A DNA stretch of 64,000 nt from Acidobacteriota bacterium (GCA_016716905.1 JADJUS010000022.1:979501-1043500); one strand, 5' to 3'; positions 18,651 through 27,859 are shown, counted from the first letter of the stretch. Translations and numbers: made by a program. The notes: generated by a model from the letters alone, not told the origin.

Positions 18651-20072
18651 CTAAAAAATACCGACACGGCCCGACACTGATGCAATTAAACGCGCGCTAT
18701 CGAATCCAATCCCCTGCCTGAAGACCAGTTCCACTTTCCTGATATCCCCAATTGTCGTGGACGGATCGCCGGCAATGACCATGAGGTCGGCCTGTTTGCC
18801 GACCGCGATTGAGCCAACGGTCTTGCCGCGGCCAAGGTACTCCGCGCCATTAAGCGTCACGATCTTGATGGCTTCTGCAGGGGTGAATCCGGCTTCAACC
18901 AGAATCTCAACCGTGCGCTGATTCGAGAAACCCGGCACCACGCCACCTCCGCCCGTTGGGTCGGTACCGGCAACCAGGGTGCCACCTGCGCGCGCAAACG
19001 CCAGGTCCAGCTTCAAGGCTTTCGGAAAGAGACGCGCGTAAATTGATTCGGTGTTCTTCGCCGTTCGCGCATAGCCCTGTTCGAACTGCTCCTTGAGTGG
19101 CGCAACCAGCACTTCAAGCCCGGGCGGCAACGGCCGCCCTGGCGTGAAGGTCTCAAACACGGCAGGCGTCGTGGTCAGCGTGACTTTCTTCTCGATGAGT
19201 TTCCGGACGAGGGCCTTGAACGGTTCGCCGTTTTCGTCGAGCGCCGCAATGGTCTGCTGCCCTGTCCCCTGGCCGGGGCACACGTCAGGAAGTTTGGTCG
19301 GCACGAAGTCTGTGGAGGCCAGAAATGCGTGTTCGAGATTGTCGATGCCCAGATCGGCCGCTTCGGAATACGTCACCGAACACAGATGCCCGGTGACCTT
19401 GATGCCGCGCTTGTGGGCTTCGTCAATCGCGGCACCGAGATCGGCACGTGAGATCTGCATGTACGCCTTGAACGACGTGGCGCCTTCATCAGCCCAATAG
19501 TTGACCTGGCGCCGTGCGTCCTCCGGCCCCTTGAGCGCGCGCATCTGGATGAAGGTGTTTGGTCCATTCAGGTACGGCGCGGTGGCATCGATGGCGGGGC
19601 CCGCCTTGCTGCCGGCATCCACCAGCTTTTTCATGTTGATGTCCATGAAGCCGTTCACGTTGCCGCCGGTGCGCATGGTGGTGACGCCGCCGGCCAGATA
19701 CAGGCGCACAAAGCTCTCGCCGAGCTGTCCGTAGACGCCTGGGCCGGTCGGGTAATACAGGTGCTCGTGCACCATGACCATGCCAGGCAGAAGGGTTTTT
19801 CCAGTCAAATCGAGGATGCGGGCGCCTTCCGGCACCGGTGTGCTTGCCGTCGGTCCCATGGCGGCAATGAGGCCGTCACGCAAGATGACCGTTTGATCAC
19901 TGCGAATCGCACCGCCCGTCCCATCAATGACGCGCGCATGCGTCAGCGCCACCACGGCGTTGTCCACAGTCACGAACTGTCGAATGGCATTGCCGACCGT
20001 CGGCCGCTGTGCGTAAGCGGTCACCGATGTGGCGGCGATGGCCACAGACAAAACCCACTGTGTTGTTCGCAT
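18651..20072 (-). CDS. Secreted metal-dependent amidohydrolase
   Basis: 473 residues from ATG 20072 with a signal peptide (VLSVAIAATSVTAYAQ). Amidohydrolase-superfamily TIM barrel of the imidazolonepropionase/prolidase-like type: ARVIDGTGGAIRSDQTVILRDG and LPGMVMVHEHLYYP (first metal His pair), then KAYMQISRAD, GIKVTGHLCSV, DNLEHAFLAST and AGTDPTGGGGVVPG (Asp), and finally VGSIAVGKQADLMVIAGDP. The substrate is unknown. A longer reading to 20282 would run into the divergent receptor gene and lacks coding character. It shares a palindromic -10 box with that receptor. Confidence 0.87.
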   Translation of the reverse strand: MRTTQWVLSVAIAATSVTAYAQRPTVGNAIRQFVTVDNAVVALTHARVIDGTGGAIRSDQTVILRDGLIAAMGPTASTPVPEGARILDLTGKTLLPGMVMVHEHLYYPTGPGVYGQLGESFVRLYLAGGVTTMRTGGNVNGFMDINMKKLVDAGSKAGPAIDATAPYLNGPNTFIQMRALKGPEDARRQVNYWADEGATSFKAYMQISRADLGAAIDEAHKRGIKVTGHLCSVTYSEAADLGIDNLEHAFLASTDFVPTKLPDVCPGQGTGQQTIAALDENGEPFKALVRKLIEKKVTLTTTPAVFETFTPGRPLPPGLEVLVAPLKEQFEQGYARTAKNTESIYARLFPKALKLDLAFARAGGTLVAGTDPTGGGGVVPGFSNQRTVEILVEAGFTPAEAIKIVTLNGAEYLGRGKTVGSIAVGKQADLMVIAGDPSTTIGDIRKVELVFRQGIGFDSARLIASVSGRVGIF

Positions 20073-20079
20073 GGCGCGA

Positions 20080-20087
20080 ATTATAAT
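20080..20087. promoter_or_regulatory. Palindromic -10 box shared by divergent genes
   Basis: ATTATAAT is its own reverse complement, so TATAAT can be read on both strands. It ends 6 nt before ATG 20094 on the plus strand and 7 nt before ATG 20072 on the minus strand. Only one polymerase could occupy it at a time, so the receptor and the amidohydrolase may be expressed in competition. Both mRNAs would be leaderless. Confidence 0.6.
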
Positions 20088-20093
20088 CGACGA

Positions 20094-22217
20094 ATGCATT
20101 TTCAGACGTTCGTCACCACCCTGGGCATCGCCCTGAGTTTCGTCGGACCGACACCGCAGGCGCCCCAGACGGCGGCGCCGGTCGTCGTACTGCCGGACGT
20201 CAATGTCCATGCGCAGAAAGAGCCGGCGAAGGGGCAGACGCTGCCGATCAGCGTGACCGCGATCACAGCCGATATGCTGCAACGCGCGGGCGTCATGATC
20301 GTGTCGGACGCAGCCCTGCAGGCACCCAACGTTGTCTTCACCGAGTTCACGGCGCGCAAGTTGAGCAACGCGCGATTCCGCGGCGTGGGCTCCAGCCCGG
20401 CAAACCCGGCGGTCACCACGTTTTTTGATGGCGTGCCGCAGCTCAATGCCAACGCCTCGAGCGTGGAACTGCTTGACGTGGACCAGATTGAGTTTGTCCG
20501 TGGCCCGCAGAGCGCGTTGTACGGACGCAACACCCTGGGCGGCCTGGTGAACGTGTTGTCGGTACGCCCGTCGTTGTCGTCATGGACAGGACGCGTGGTG
20601 GCGCCACTCGGCAACTTCAATTCGCGCGACATCCGCGCATCGGTGTCGGGTCCGCTCGCGCCGACGGTGGGACTCTCACTGGCATTTGGGCACGGCGAAC
20701 GTGACGGCTTTTCCACAAACCAGGTCACGGGCCGCTCGGTGGACGACCGGTCGGCGTCGTTCGGCAAGGCGCAGCTGCTGTGGACCCCGGCGGCGCAGTG
20801 GGAGACGCGACTGATCGTCAGCGGCGAGCGTTCACGCGATGGCGACTACGCGCTGTCGGACCTCGCCGGCCTGCGGACGAACCCGTTCACGGTGGCGCGC
20901 GACTTCGAAGGGCGGCAGGACCGCGACGTGGCCTCCGGCACTTTGCACGCCCGGAGGGAAGGGTCGCGCGTCAGCCTGACCAGCACCACCGGGATCGTCC
21001 GCTGGAAGACCCAGGACGTGACCGACCTCGACTATTCGCCCATGCCGTTCATTACGCGCGACAACAGCGAAGAGGCCACGCAGTTCAGCCAGGAGATTCG
21101 CCTGGCATCAGCGGCGGCGTCACCCGGGCGCCTTTCGGACTCGACCACGTTCTCGTGGCAGGTGGGCGCCTTCGGCTTCAAGCACAACTACGAGCAGGAT
21201 GCCTTTAATACCTACGCGGCGTACCTGGTGTCGCAGTTCATTCCCTTCCCCATCACCGAGCATTCTCCCCAGGGGACGATCAAGGACTTTGGCCTGGCGG
21301 CGTTTGGGCACTCGACGCTGACCTTCAACAACCGCGTTGACCTCACGCTGGGTGTGCGGGCCGATCGGGAGCGCAAGACGGCCGACCTGCGCGTGTTCGT
21401 GGTGCCCGAGGTTGCGCCCGGGACCTCACTTGCTGCAGAAAAGACCTGGACCAATATTTCACCCAGCGCCGCGCTGACCTACCGCGTCAACGACAATCAC
21501 AGGCTGTACGCGTCGGCCAGCCGCGGCTTCAAGGCCGGCGGCTTTAATCCCGTCGCGCCGCCCTCTTCCAACACGTACGACGAGGAGCAGACGTGGAACG
21601 GTGAGGTGGGCGTCAAGACGACGTGGGCCAACGGCCGTGTACGCACCAATGCCGCGCTGTTCACCATCGACTGGACGGACCTGCAACTGAACCTGCCCAT
21701 TCCCAACGCACCGGGCCAGTTCTACATTTCGAACGTCGGCGGCGCCACCAGCCGTGGCCTTGAAGTGGAAGTGGCCGCTCGGGCAGCCGCGGGGGTGGAT
21801 GTGTTCGGCGCGGTCGGCTACACCCGCGCGCGCTTCTCGGACGGCAGCACGTCGAGCGGTGTGGATGTCTCAGACAACCTGGTCCCGTTCACACCCGACG
21901 TCACGTTGTCGGCCGGCATCGATGTGTCGCGCTCGCTGCGCCCGAACGTCCAGCTCTTCGGTCGCGCCGAGGTGGTGCGCCACGGCGCATTCCAATACGA
22001 CGACGCGAACAGCGCGGGACAGAAGGCGTACGCGCTGGTCAACATGCGCGCAGGCGTCAGCGTGCGAAGAATCTCGGTGGAAGGCTTCATCAAGAACGCG
22101 TTCGACACGCGCTACATCCCAGCTGCGTTCGCCTTCCCCGGCATTGCGCCCTCAGGGTTCGTCGGCGAAATGGGCCGGCCCCGGACGTTCGGCGTCAGCC
22201 TGTCAGTAGGGTTCTGA
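20094..22217 (+). CDS. TonB-dependent receptor
   Basis: 707 residues from ATG 20094. After a short signal-like N-terminus and a linker comes the plug: LPISVTAITADMLQRAGVMIVSDAALQAPNV, RFRGVGSSPANPAVTTFFDGVPQ, DQIEFVRGPQSALYGRNTLGGLVNV. A large barrel follows, with FRVNDNHRLYASASRGFKAGGFNP-type strands and the ending RPRTFGVSLSVGF, whose final Phe is the usual outer-membrane signal. The PQSALYGRNTLGG plug is of the siderophore/vitamin/carbohydrate FyuA-like group. The ligand is not readable. Divergent from a secreted amidohydrolase, a possible scavenging partner. Confidence 0.9.
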   Translation: MHFQTFVTTLGIALSFVGPTPQAPQTAAPVVVLPDVNVHAQKEPAKGQTLPISVTAITADMLQRAGVMIVSDAALQAPNVVFTEFTARKLSNARFRGVGSSPANPAVTTFFDGVPQLNANASSVELLDVDQIEFVRGPQSALYGRNTLGGLVNVLSVRPSLSSWTGRVVAPLGNFNSRDIRASVSGPLAPTVGLSLAFGHGERDGFSTNQVTGRSVDDRSASFGKAQLLWTPAAQWETRLIVSGERSRDGDYALSDLAGLRTNPFTVARDFEGRQDRDVASGTLHARREGSRVSLTSTTGIVRWKTQDVTDLDYSPMPFITRDNSEEATQFSQEIRLASAAASPGRLSDSTTFSWQVGAFGFKHNYEQDAFNTYAAYLVSQFIPFPITEHSPQGTIKDFGLAAFGHSTLTFNNRVDLTLGVRADRERKTADLRVFVVPEVAPGTSLAAEKTWTNISPSAALTYRVNDNHRLYASASRGFKAGGFNPVAPPSSNTYDEEQTWNGEVGVKTTWANGRVRTNAALFTIDWTDLQLNLPIPNAPGQFYISNVGGATSRGLEVEVAARAAAGVDVFGAVGYTRARFSDGSTSSGVDVSDNLVPFTPDVTLSAGIDVSRSLRPNVQLFGRAEVVRHGAFQYDDANSAGQKAYALVNMRAGVSVRRISVEGFIKNAFDTRYIPAAFAFPGIAPSGFVGEMGRPRTFGVSLSVGF

Positions 22218-22290
22218 AGGTCCAGGGTCCAGAGTCCAGAGTCCAGGGTCCTGGAATTTCGTAGCGCGGCCTGGGTCTCAAGGCCGCGGA
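22216..22290. repeat. Tandem GTCCAGRGTCCAG words plus one family-A hairpin
   Basis: Directly after the receptor stop comes AGGTCCAGGGTCCAGAGT and two further copies of the 8-9 nt word, ending in CCAGGGTCCTGG, which is itself palindromic. A family-A hairpin follows (22260-22290: stem CGCGGCCT / AGGCCGCG). It lies between convergent genes and is a candidate terminator. Confidence 0.65.
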
Positions 22291-22296
22291 CTTTGC

Positions 22297-23060
22297 CTAC
22301 CCTTGCGGGAAGCGCTTGGTCAGGATTCGGCGCATCTCGTTGATGGGCTCGGTGTGGTCGTCCACCTGAAGTCGCAACACGACGTCGTTGTGCAGCCACG
22401 GGCCGCCGTCCTTTTTGACGATGAGCATGGCAGCCGATTGCATGCCGCGCGTGTCGCCACCAGCGGCCTGGCCTGCCTCGAGCGCAGCCTGCAGCCGGAA
22501 AGCGAGACGGCCCTTGGTGGTCTCAAATGCCTTGACCATGTTTTCAACCACGGCGGGACCGGCGAGGATATTGCCCTGCGCCGTGCACATCACACCCTGT
22601 TTGTGTCCTGCCCAGGTGCTGGCCTCCGGCCCTGTGAACACGGCCGTCTCACCCACCGGATTGATCACGGCAAACTGCCGGCCTGCCTTGGGCCAGGGCG
22701 ATCGCGCAGACCGGGGTCGGGATCGCGCTCCCAGATTTGCTTCACGATGTCGGCCGGCTTGAGGCCCTTGCGCAGGAGTTCCAGCGCCTGCGGGCCATAA
22801 CTCACGTCAACGATCGCCTGTGTGGCCGCAGCGCCCACGCCGGCCTCGGCCCACAACACACCGTTCCCCACCGAGAACACGCGCGACTGCACCGCGCCAC
22901 CGAGTTCCCCCGACTCAGGGTCATAGCCCAGAATGGAGAACGTCGCGACCGGATCTTCCGGCAACTTCGGACGCTGCGACGCGGAGGAATGCGAGACGGC
23001 GATGGCCGCGACTGCAGCCATGACCAACAGAACGCGACGGCTGAATGTGTGTGTCGTCAT
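22297..23060 (-). CDS. DUF1028 family protein, interrupted by a 1-nt deletion
   Basis: Secreted DUF1028 protein (an Ntn-hydrolase-like fold; function unproven). The N-terminal part (signal peptide, then DPVATFSILGYDPESGELGG, AVQSRVFSVGNGVLWAEAGV, ATQAIVDVSYGPQALELLRKG) runs in one frame to a stop near 22665. The C-terminal part (FAVINPVGETAVFTGPEAST, WAGHKQGVMCTAQGNILAGP, LEAGQAAGGDTRGMQSAAML) is in another. Adding one G to the GG near 22703 gives an unbroken 254-residue protein of normal family length. The start overlaps the SRPBCC stop by 4 nt. Confidence 0.8.
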
Positions 23061-23512
23061 CGAAAGACCTCCCGAATCACCTGCTCACGATAGTCGAAGA
23101 TACGGCTGACCTGGCGCCGGACGATGGGCAACACGATCTCACCCATCGGCCACAGCGGCAACTGGTACTGCACATGGTCAAGCACTTCGGTTCCGTCCGC
23201 ATTCTCCACGAACCGGTGGGTATGAATCCACTGCCGATACGGGCCCTTGATCTGTTCATCGACGAACAGGACGGGCGGCTCCCAGGTGGAAATCAGCGTC
23301 TGCCAGCCGAAACGGACACCGAAGAGTGCCAACCGGTAGTCGAGCCTGGTGCCCTGCTTCATGACCACGGGCCGCGGTGTCAGGATGTGGAAATTGAGTT
23401 CGGGCGGCGTGATGCGCTCCAGATTGCCGGCGTCGGCGAAGAACGCAAATACCTCATCAATCGGCCGATGCACCACGACGCGGCGACTGAGATGGTGGGA
23501 TATTTCGACCAT
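23057..23512 (-). CDS. SRPBCC family protein (polyketide cyclase/dehydrase-like)
   Basis: 151 residues of the START/Bet v 1-like fold: VVVHRPIDEVFAFFADAGNLERITPPELNFHIL at the N-terminus, then DYRLALFGVRFGWQTLI, FVDEQIKGPYRQWIHTHRF and DHVQYQLPLWPMGEIVLPIV. Family members of this type (often called CDI- or YfiT-linked) bind small hydrophobic ligands; the ligand is unknown. It ends 4 nt into the DUF1028 start and follows the alpha/beta hydrolase gene by 6 nt, so the three probably form an operon. Confidence 0.82.
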   Translation of the reverse strand: MVEISHHLSRRVVVHRPIDEVFAFFADAGNLERITPPELNFHILTPRPVVMKQGTRLDYRLALFGVRFGWQTLISTWEPPVLFVDEQIKGPYRQWIHTHRFVENADGTEVLDHVQYQLPLWPMGEIVLPIVRRQVSRIFDYREQVIREVFR

Positions 23513-23518
23513 CGCGCC

Positions 23519-24427
23519 TCAGCGCCGCACGGCGCCAGGGCGCGTGATGAACTCCGCTACGGCGCTCACAAAAGCTGCATGCGTATCTTCGAGCTGAGCC
23601 GCGTGATCACCACCCGGCAATTGGGTCCATTGCTTCTGGGGCGATGCGATCTTCCCAAAGAACCTCGCTGTCACGTCGGCAGGCACCCCTGGATCCCTCG
23701 ACCCATGCAGCACCATCGTCGGCACCGTGAGACGCGCGGGATTGAGGGCGTTGAATTCGTCTTCGCGGATCCAGTCCACGCGCACCGGGTCGGCGGCCAC
23801 GGCTTGTGCGGCGAACGCCTTCATGACGGCGGGCGGCGTCACGGCCGGAGAGATGAAATCGCTGAGTGCGTCTTCGGCGGTGGTCTTCACGAAAGCCGGA
23901 CGCTCAGGCACGGGCAGCGAGGCGTACTTCAGGCCCGGATCCATGGTGAACCCAAACAGGATGAGTGCCGAGAGCGAGAGCCCAGGGGTTTGTGCGGTCA
24001 GGTGGGCCACCGCCCCACCCTGCGACCAACCCAGAAGTGCGGGCGGAGGGAGCGTCGGATGTCGCGCAGCTACCCAGCGCACCACCGCGCTCACATCGGC
24101 TGCGGCGCGACGCGGGGTGAGGAAGCCGGTGGCGTCGCGGCGGGTCTCGCCGTAACCGCGCAGGTCCACCGCGTAGGCGGCGATGCCCTGAGCGGCGAGC
24201 GAACTGAGCACGGAACGCTGCAGGCCGGGTACCTGGAGATCGAAGTCGGGGCGACTGCTCCACGTGCGGCCGTGCACAAGCACGATGGCCGCGCGCGGCG
24301 TGGCCGGACCGCGGGCCCACACGGCGAGCGGATGGCTGTCTGAGAGGACTGTGTGGCGCACCGGCGGCGCCTGGGCCAGCGCAGTTGCGGGCACGGAAAG
24401 GGTGAGCAGGAGCAGGCCCGCAAGCAC
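23519..24427 (-). CDS. Secreted alpha/beta hydrolase
   Basis: 302 residues from GTG 24427 with a signal peptide (MLAGLLLLTLSVPATALA). The alpha/beta-hydrolase pattern is complete: oxyanion region VLVHGRTWSS, nucleophile GWSQGG (about residue 155), acid in LHGSRDPGVP and histidine in PGGDHAAQLED. The substrate is unknown. The promoter is not obvious; the ychF gene ends 12 nt upstream. Confidence 0.85.
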   Translation of the reverse strand: MLAGLLLLTLSVPATALAQAPPVRHTVLSDSHPLAVWARGPATPRAAIVLVHGRTWSSRPDFDLQVPGLQRSVLSSLAAQGIAAYAVDLRGYGETRRDATGFLTPRRAAADVSAVVRWVAARHPTLPPPALLGWSQGGAVAHLTAQTPGLSLSALILFGFTMDPGLKYASLPVPERPAFVKTTAEDALSDFISPAVTPPAVMKAFAAQAVAADPVRVDWIREDEFNALNPARLTVPTMVLHGSRDPGVPADVTARFFGKIASPQKQWTQLPGGDHAAQLEDTHAAFVSAVAEFITRPGAVRR

Positions 24428-24439
24428 GATGCGCCCAGT

Positions 24440-25543
24440 CTACACGTTGAATTTGAAGAGCAGGACGTCGCCGTCGGCGACGACGTATTCTTTGCCTTCC
24501 ATCCGGTACAGGCCCTTGTCGCGAGCGGCTGCGACCGAGCCACACGACACCAGGTCCGTATAGGCCACCGTTTCGGCTTTGATAAAACCGCGTTCAAAGT
24601 CCGAGTGGATCACGCCTGCCGCCTGCGGCGCCGTGTCTCCCGCATGGATGGTCCACGCGCGCACTTCCTTTTCACCAGCGGTGAAATACGTGCGCAACCC
24701 GAGCAGGTGGAACGTGGCGCGAATCAGGGACCCGAGACCACTTTCAGCGACGCCCAGTTCCTTGAGGAAGGCCTGCGCTTCGTCGGGCTCCAGATCGACC
24801 AGGTCGCTTTCGATCTGCGCACTGATGACCACCGCTTCGCACGCAAGGTGTGTCTTGACGTACTCGCGCACCTTGATGACGTACGGGTTGGAGTCGGCGG
24901 TGGCCAGGTCGCCTTCCTTCACGTTGCACGCGAAGATGGTCGGCTTGTCGGTCAGGAGGAACAAGGCCCGTGACAGGGCCCGTTCTTCCGGTGTGAGGTC
25001 CACCATCAACGCGGGCTTGCCGGAGTCCAGCACCGGCTCCACTTTCGCCAGCGCGATTTCTTCGGCGGCCGCAGCCTTGTCGCCGCGTTTGACGTCCTTG
25101 GCCAGACGCTCACGCCGCTTCTTGACCGAATCCAGGTCCGCGAGAATCAGCTCGGTGTTGATGATCTCGATGTCGCGCACCGGGTCCACCGTGCCGGACA
25201 CGTGGTGCACGTCTTCGTCCTCAAAGCAGCGCACCACCTGCACGATGGCGTCTACTTCCCTGATGTGCGTCAGGAACTTGTTGCCCAGGCCCTCACCCGT
25301 GCTCGCGCCCTTGACCAGGCCAGCAATGTCCACGAACTCGATGGCCGCGGGAATCACCACGTTGGTCTTGGCGATCTTCTGCAGCTCGTACAGCCGCGCA
25401 TCGGGCACGGTGACAATCCCCACGTTGGGATCGATGGTGCAGAACGGGTAGTTGGCCGCCTCGGCTTTCCGGGTGCGTGTGACGGCGTTAAAGAGCGTGG
25501 ACTTGCCCACGTTGGGCAGTCCCACAATTCCGGCTCTGAGCAT
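24440..25543 (-). CDS. ychF: Redox-regulated ribosome-binding ATPase YchF
   Basis: Obg-family P-loop protein that prefers ATP and binds ribosomes. 367 residues, normal length. Walker A GLPNVGKST at 8-16, switch region NYPFCTIDPNVGIV, the G3 element DIAGLVKGASTGEGLGNKFL, and the altered G4 element FACNVKEGD (YchF has NxxE instead of NKxD). The C-terminal TGS domain carries ARTYFTAGEKEVRAWTI-like LRTYFTAGEKEVRAWTIHAG and GFIKAETVAYTDLV. ATG 25543 is unambiguous. Confidence 0.96.
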   Translation of the reverse strand: MLRAGIVGLPNVGKSTLFNAVTRTRKAEAANYPFCTIDPNVGIVTVPDARLYELQKIAKTNVVIPAAIEFVDIAGLVKGASTGEGLGNKFLTHIREVDAIVQVVRCFEDEDVHHVSGTVDPVRDIEIINTELILADLDSVKKRRERLAKDVKRGDKAAAAEEIALAKVEPVLDSGKPALMVDLTPEERALSRALFLLTDKPTIFACNVKEGDLATADSNPYVIKVREYVKTHLACEAVVISAQIESDLVDLEPDEAQAFLKELGVAESGLGSLIRATFHLLGLRTYFTAGEKEVRAWTIHAGDTAPQAAGVIHSDFERGFIKAETVAYTDLVSCGSVAAARDKGLYRMEGKEYVVADGDVLLFKFNV

Positions 25544-25552
25544 GGCGGCGCT

Positions 25553-26095
25553 TCAGTTCCTGGTGGCCGGAGTGGCCATACGCGCCTGACGCGCGCGCGT
25601 CAGGTGAGGGACAACGCCGACCAGGCGCTGGCAGACCATCAGCTGCGCGCGATGGTGCATCTCATGTTCCTTGGCGCCCATCAGCATTTCAAAACGCGTC
25701 TTGGAGGGCGGATCGATCGGCGCCGGGAAACCCACGCGCTCTGCCAGGTCGGCCTCGCTCAGAGAGTCGAGGAAGCTGGCAAACGCCTCGCCTTCGGTCT
25801 CGAGCGCCTGAAGCACAGCTTCGCGTGTGTTGCAGGCCTGCTCAAAGGCCTTTGAGGCGCCGATGTAGGCGCCGAAGTCCTCGAAGGTCACAAACGTCTT
25901 CTTATCCTCGCCGTGCAGCTTCAACTGCCAGGTGGTGTAGCCGGCCAGATGCGCCAGGATTTCGTGAACGCTCATGGACTCGGGCGTGGCGCGAAAGCCC
26001 CACTGCTCGGCGGGAATATCCATCGCCACCTGAATCGTGTTCATGCGAACGGTGCGAAACGCCCGCCCAAAGTCAGTACCGGAGTAACAAGTCAT
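25553..26095 (-). CDS. DinB family putative metal-binding protein
   Basis: 180 residues forming the DinB/YfiT four-helix bundle. Likely metal histidines are in SVHEILAHLAGYTTWQ (about 43-47) and KEHEMHHRAQLMV (about 142-147). Members act as thiol transferases or other metal enzymes, or have unknown roles. It lies 9 nt upstream of ychF on the same strand. Confidence 0.8.
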   Translation of the reverse strand: MTCYSGTDFGRAFRTVRMNTIQVAMDIPAEQWGFRATPESMSVHEILAHLAGYTTWQLKLHGEDKKTFVTFEDFGAYIGASKAFEQACNTREAVLQALETEGEAFASFLDSLSEADLAERVGFPAPIDPPSKTRFEMLMGAKEHEMHHRAQLMVCQRLVGVVPHLTRARQARMATPATRN

Positions 26096-26137
26096 AGCCC
26101 TCCATCGTACACCAGGGCGACTGGGGAACTGGGGAAG
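26096..26137. repeat. Short GGAACTGGGG-type repeat
   Basis: ACTGGGGAACTGGGGAAGTT belongs to the same tandem-word family as the larger elements at 26761 and 27860. The TTAGG at its end provides the stop codon of the DUF4287/DUF5655 gene on the minus strand. Confidence 0.6.
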
Positions 26138-26692
26138 TTAGGCCTTTTCGTAGGCGTCTTTGAGCCAGGTGGTCAGGGCCTTGTCGATCTGGTCGGGCGA
26201 TTCCACCCTGACGCGGTGGGTGCACATGGCATTAAACGACCCCGACGCCTCAAGCCGGCCGGAGGGCGCGACGCCCTTCAGGTTGAGGCCCACGTCGAGG
26301 CGGGTCTTGGTGGTGGGCTGGATGAGGGCGAACTGCTTGGACCGGCGGAGCGATACGTAGGTCTTTTTCGGCGAGACTTCAACGTCTTTGCCAAAGGCGC
26401 TGATGGCCTTGATGAGTTGGTCGTACATCGGCTTGAGCGCGGCCTTTTCCCCGGCGTACTGCGCGGCCACCAGATCATCGCCGGACGTGGCATCCTCGCC
26501 CACCAACCCGGCCGCCGAATGGGCCACCAGATTCGCGTATCCGTGCCCCAACTGATGGGTCTCTTTGAGGAACGAGACGATCTCGCCGTGTTTCTTCGCC
26601 CCCAGTCCCTTGACGACCGCCACCCACTGGGCAAGCGTCTTTCCCGTCTTCTCTTCCAGGTTCTTGATCATCGTTGCCGTCGCGGGATCCAT
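26138..26692 (-). CDS. DUF4287/DUF5655 domain protein
   Basis: 184 residues. The N-terminal DUF4287 part is MIKNLEEKTGKTLAQWVAVVKGLGAKKHGEIVSFLKETHQLGHGYA. The C-terminal DUF5655 part is DVEVSPKKTYVSLRRSKQFALIQPTTKTRLDVGLNLKG followed by THRVRVESPDQIDKALTTWLKDAY. DUF5655 is a small domain related to predicted transport or nucleic-acid-binding proteins; its function is not established. ATG 26692 is chosen over 26719 because GGAGGAGGT lies just upstream, one of the few strong Shine-Dalgarno sites in the window. Confidence 0.85.
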   Translation of the reverse strand: MDPATATMIKNLEEKTGKTLAQWVAVVKGLGAKKHGEIVSFLKETHQLGHGYANLVAHSAAGLVGEDATSGDDLVAAQYAGEKAALKPMYDQLIKAISAFGKDVEVSPKKTYVSLRRSKQFALIQPTTKTRLDVGLNLKGVAPSGRLEASGSFNAMCTHRVRVESPDQIDKALTTWLKDAYEKA

Positions 26693-26760
26693 CAGACCTC
26701 CTCCTTCAACGCAGGACACCCCTGCTGAAGACCTATTACCCAGGTTGGGCCCCGACCATT

Positions 26761-26862
26761 AATTAGGAACTTGGGAAATTCGGAACTGAGGAACTGCGGG
26801 CTCCCATCTCCCCACTTCCCCACTTCCCCAGTTCCCCACTTCCCCAGTTCCTAAGTTCCTCA
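26761..26862. repeat. Imperfect palindrome of GGAACTG / CCCCAGTTCC words
   Basis: The left half reads AATTAGGAACTTGGGAAATT and continues with GGAACTGAGGAACTG. The right half is a run of CCCCAGTTCC/CCCCACTTCC words ending CCTAAGTTCCTCATT. The halves are imperfect reverse complements. The TCA at 26860-26862 is the stop codon of the downstream hydrolase gene on the minus strand. Confidence 0.75.
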
Positions 26863-27837
26863 TTTGCGCTTAAAGCGGTCCTTGGCTTCGAGCACCCCAA
26901 GCCCCCCGTCGCCATCTAGCCATGCCCTGGCGGCGGCGTCCTGGCGGAGGAAGGCATCCCAGAAAGCGGTGCTCAGGGCCATGATGACTTTGTGGTGATT
27001 CGGGTTTCGCTCCACGCGATCGCCGGGCAGATCGCGATCGGTGAACGCCGAGTGCTGGCCGTCGAACAGCACGAGTTCGTACTTGTTGCCGGGCGGGAGC
27101 GCCGGAAACACCTGGAGCCGCGACTCGACCGTGGCCCCACCAATCAACGACTCATCTCGCGTGCCTGTCATCAGGAACCAGGGAATGGCGACCTTCCCGA
27201 AAGCAGCCTGTGGGTTGCCGGCCGCAGGCACACTGGGGCTCATCACGATGGCGGCCTTGATGCGAGCATCGGTCAGGCGGAGCGTCGGAACATTGCTCGA
27301 CTGTCCGCTCACCGCCTGAGTGGTCACCCCACCAAACGAGTGGCCCGACATCCCGACGCGCGTCATGTCCAGCCGGCCGCGCAATGGGTGGCCGGCGTCC
27401 CCGTTCCAGCTCGTCAGTTCGTCCAGCACGGCCTTCACATCCTGGGCCCGCAGCAGGTAATTTTCGGCGTTGGCCGCGCGTCGCATGACTCCCAGGCGTC
27501 GAAGGGGCGCCACATCCTGCCAGACCGACTCGTCGCTTCCCTTGTGCTGAAGAAATACGGCGACGTATCCCCGTGCCGCCCAATGCCGTCCGAGGAACGC
27601 CGAGCCCGTTCGCGCGCCTCCCAGGCCGTGGCTGAACAGCACGACAGGCGCCGCACTCTGGCCCGGAGGCAAATACACGAGCACCGGAATATCTCTCTTG
27701 CGCCCATCGTCTCGCACGACGAGATCACGAGGCTCAGGCCGCGCCGCACCCTGGAGCGCGAGCGGATTGTAGAGTTGCGCGGCGAGTGTTGCGGATGCCG
27801 CTAGAGCGAGCCAGAAGCTTCTCAGTAGAGGGATCAT
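26860..27837 (-). CDS. Secreted alpha/beta hydrolase (PAF-acetylhydrolase/dienelactone-hydrolase-like)
   Basis: 325 residues with an N-terminal signal (LLRSFWLALAASATLAA). Motifs are VVLFSHGLGGARTGSAFLG (oxyanion loop), VGMSGHSFGG (nucleophile Ser, about 152-158), FLMTGTRDESL (acid) and LFDGQHSAFTD (His). The GHSFGG pattern and length match the PAF-acetylhydrolase/chlorophyllase-like group; the substrate is unknown. The gene is bounded on both sides by palindromic repeats, and its stop codon lies within one of them. Confidence 0.83.
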   Translation of the reverse strand: MIPLLRSFWLALAASATLAAQLYNPLALQGAARPEPRDLVVRDDGRKRDIPVLVYLPPGQSAAPVVLFSHGLGGARTGSAFLGRHWAARGYVAVFLQHKGSDESVWQDVAPLRRLGVMRRAANAENYLLRAQDVKAVLDELTSWNGDAGHPLRGRLDMTRVGMSGHSFGGVTTQAVSGQSSNVPTLRLTDARIKAAIVMSPSVPAAGNPQAAFGKVAIPWFLMTGTRDESLIGGATVESRLQVFPALPPGNKYELVLFDGQHSAFTDRDLPGDRVERNPNHHKVIMALSTAFWDAFLRQDAAARAWLDGDGGLGVLEAKDRFKRK

Positions 27838-27859
27838 CAGACAGCCTGCCCCGTAGCGT

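Noticed and set aside
20073..20282. N-terminal extension of the amidohydrolase into the receptor gene
   Set aside because: It would be antisense to the receptor's signal and plug region. ATG 20072 is followed by a signal peptide and preceded by a -10 box.
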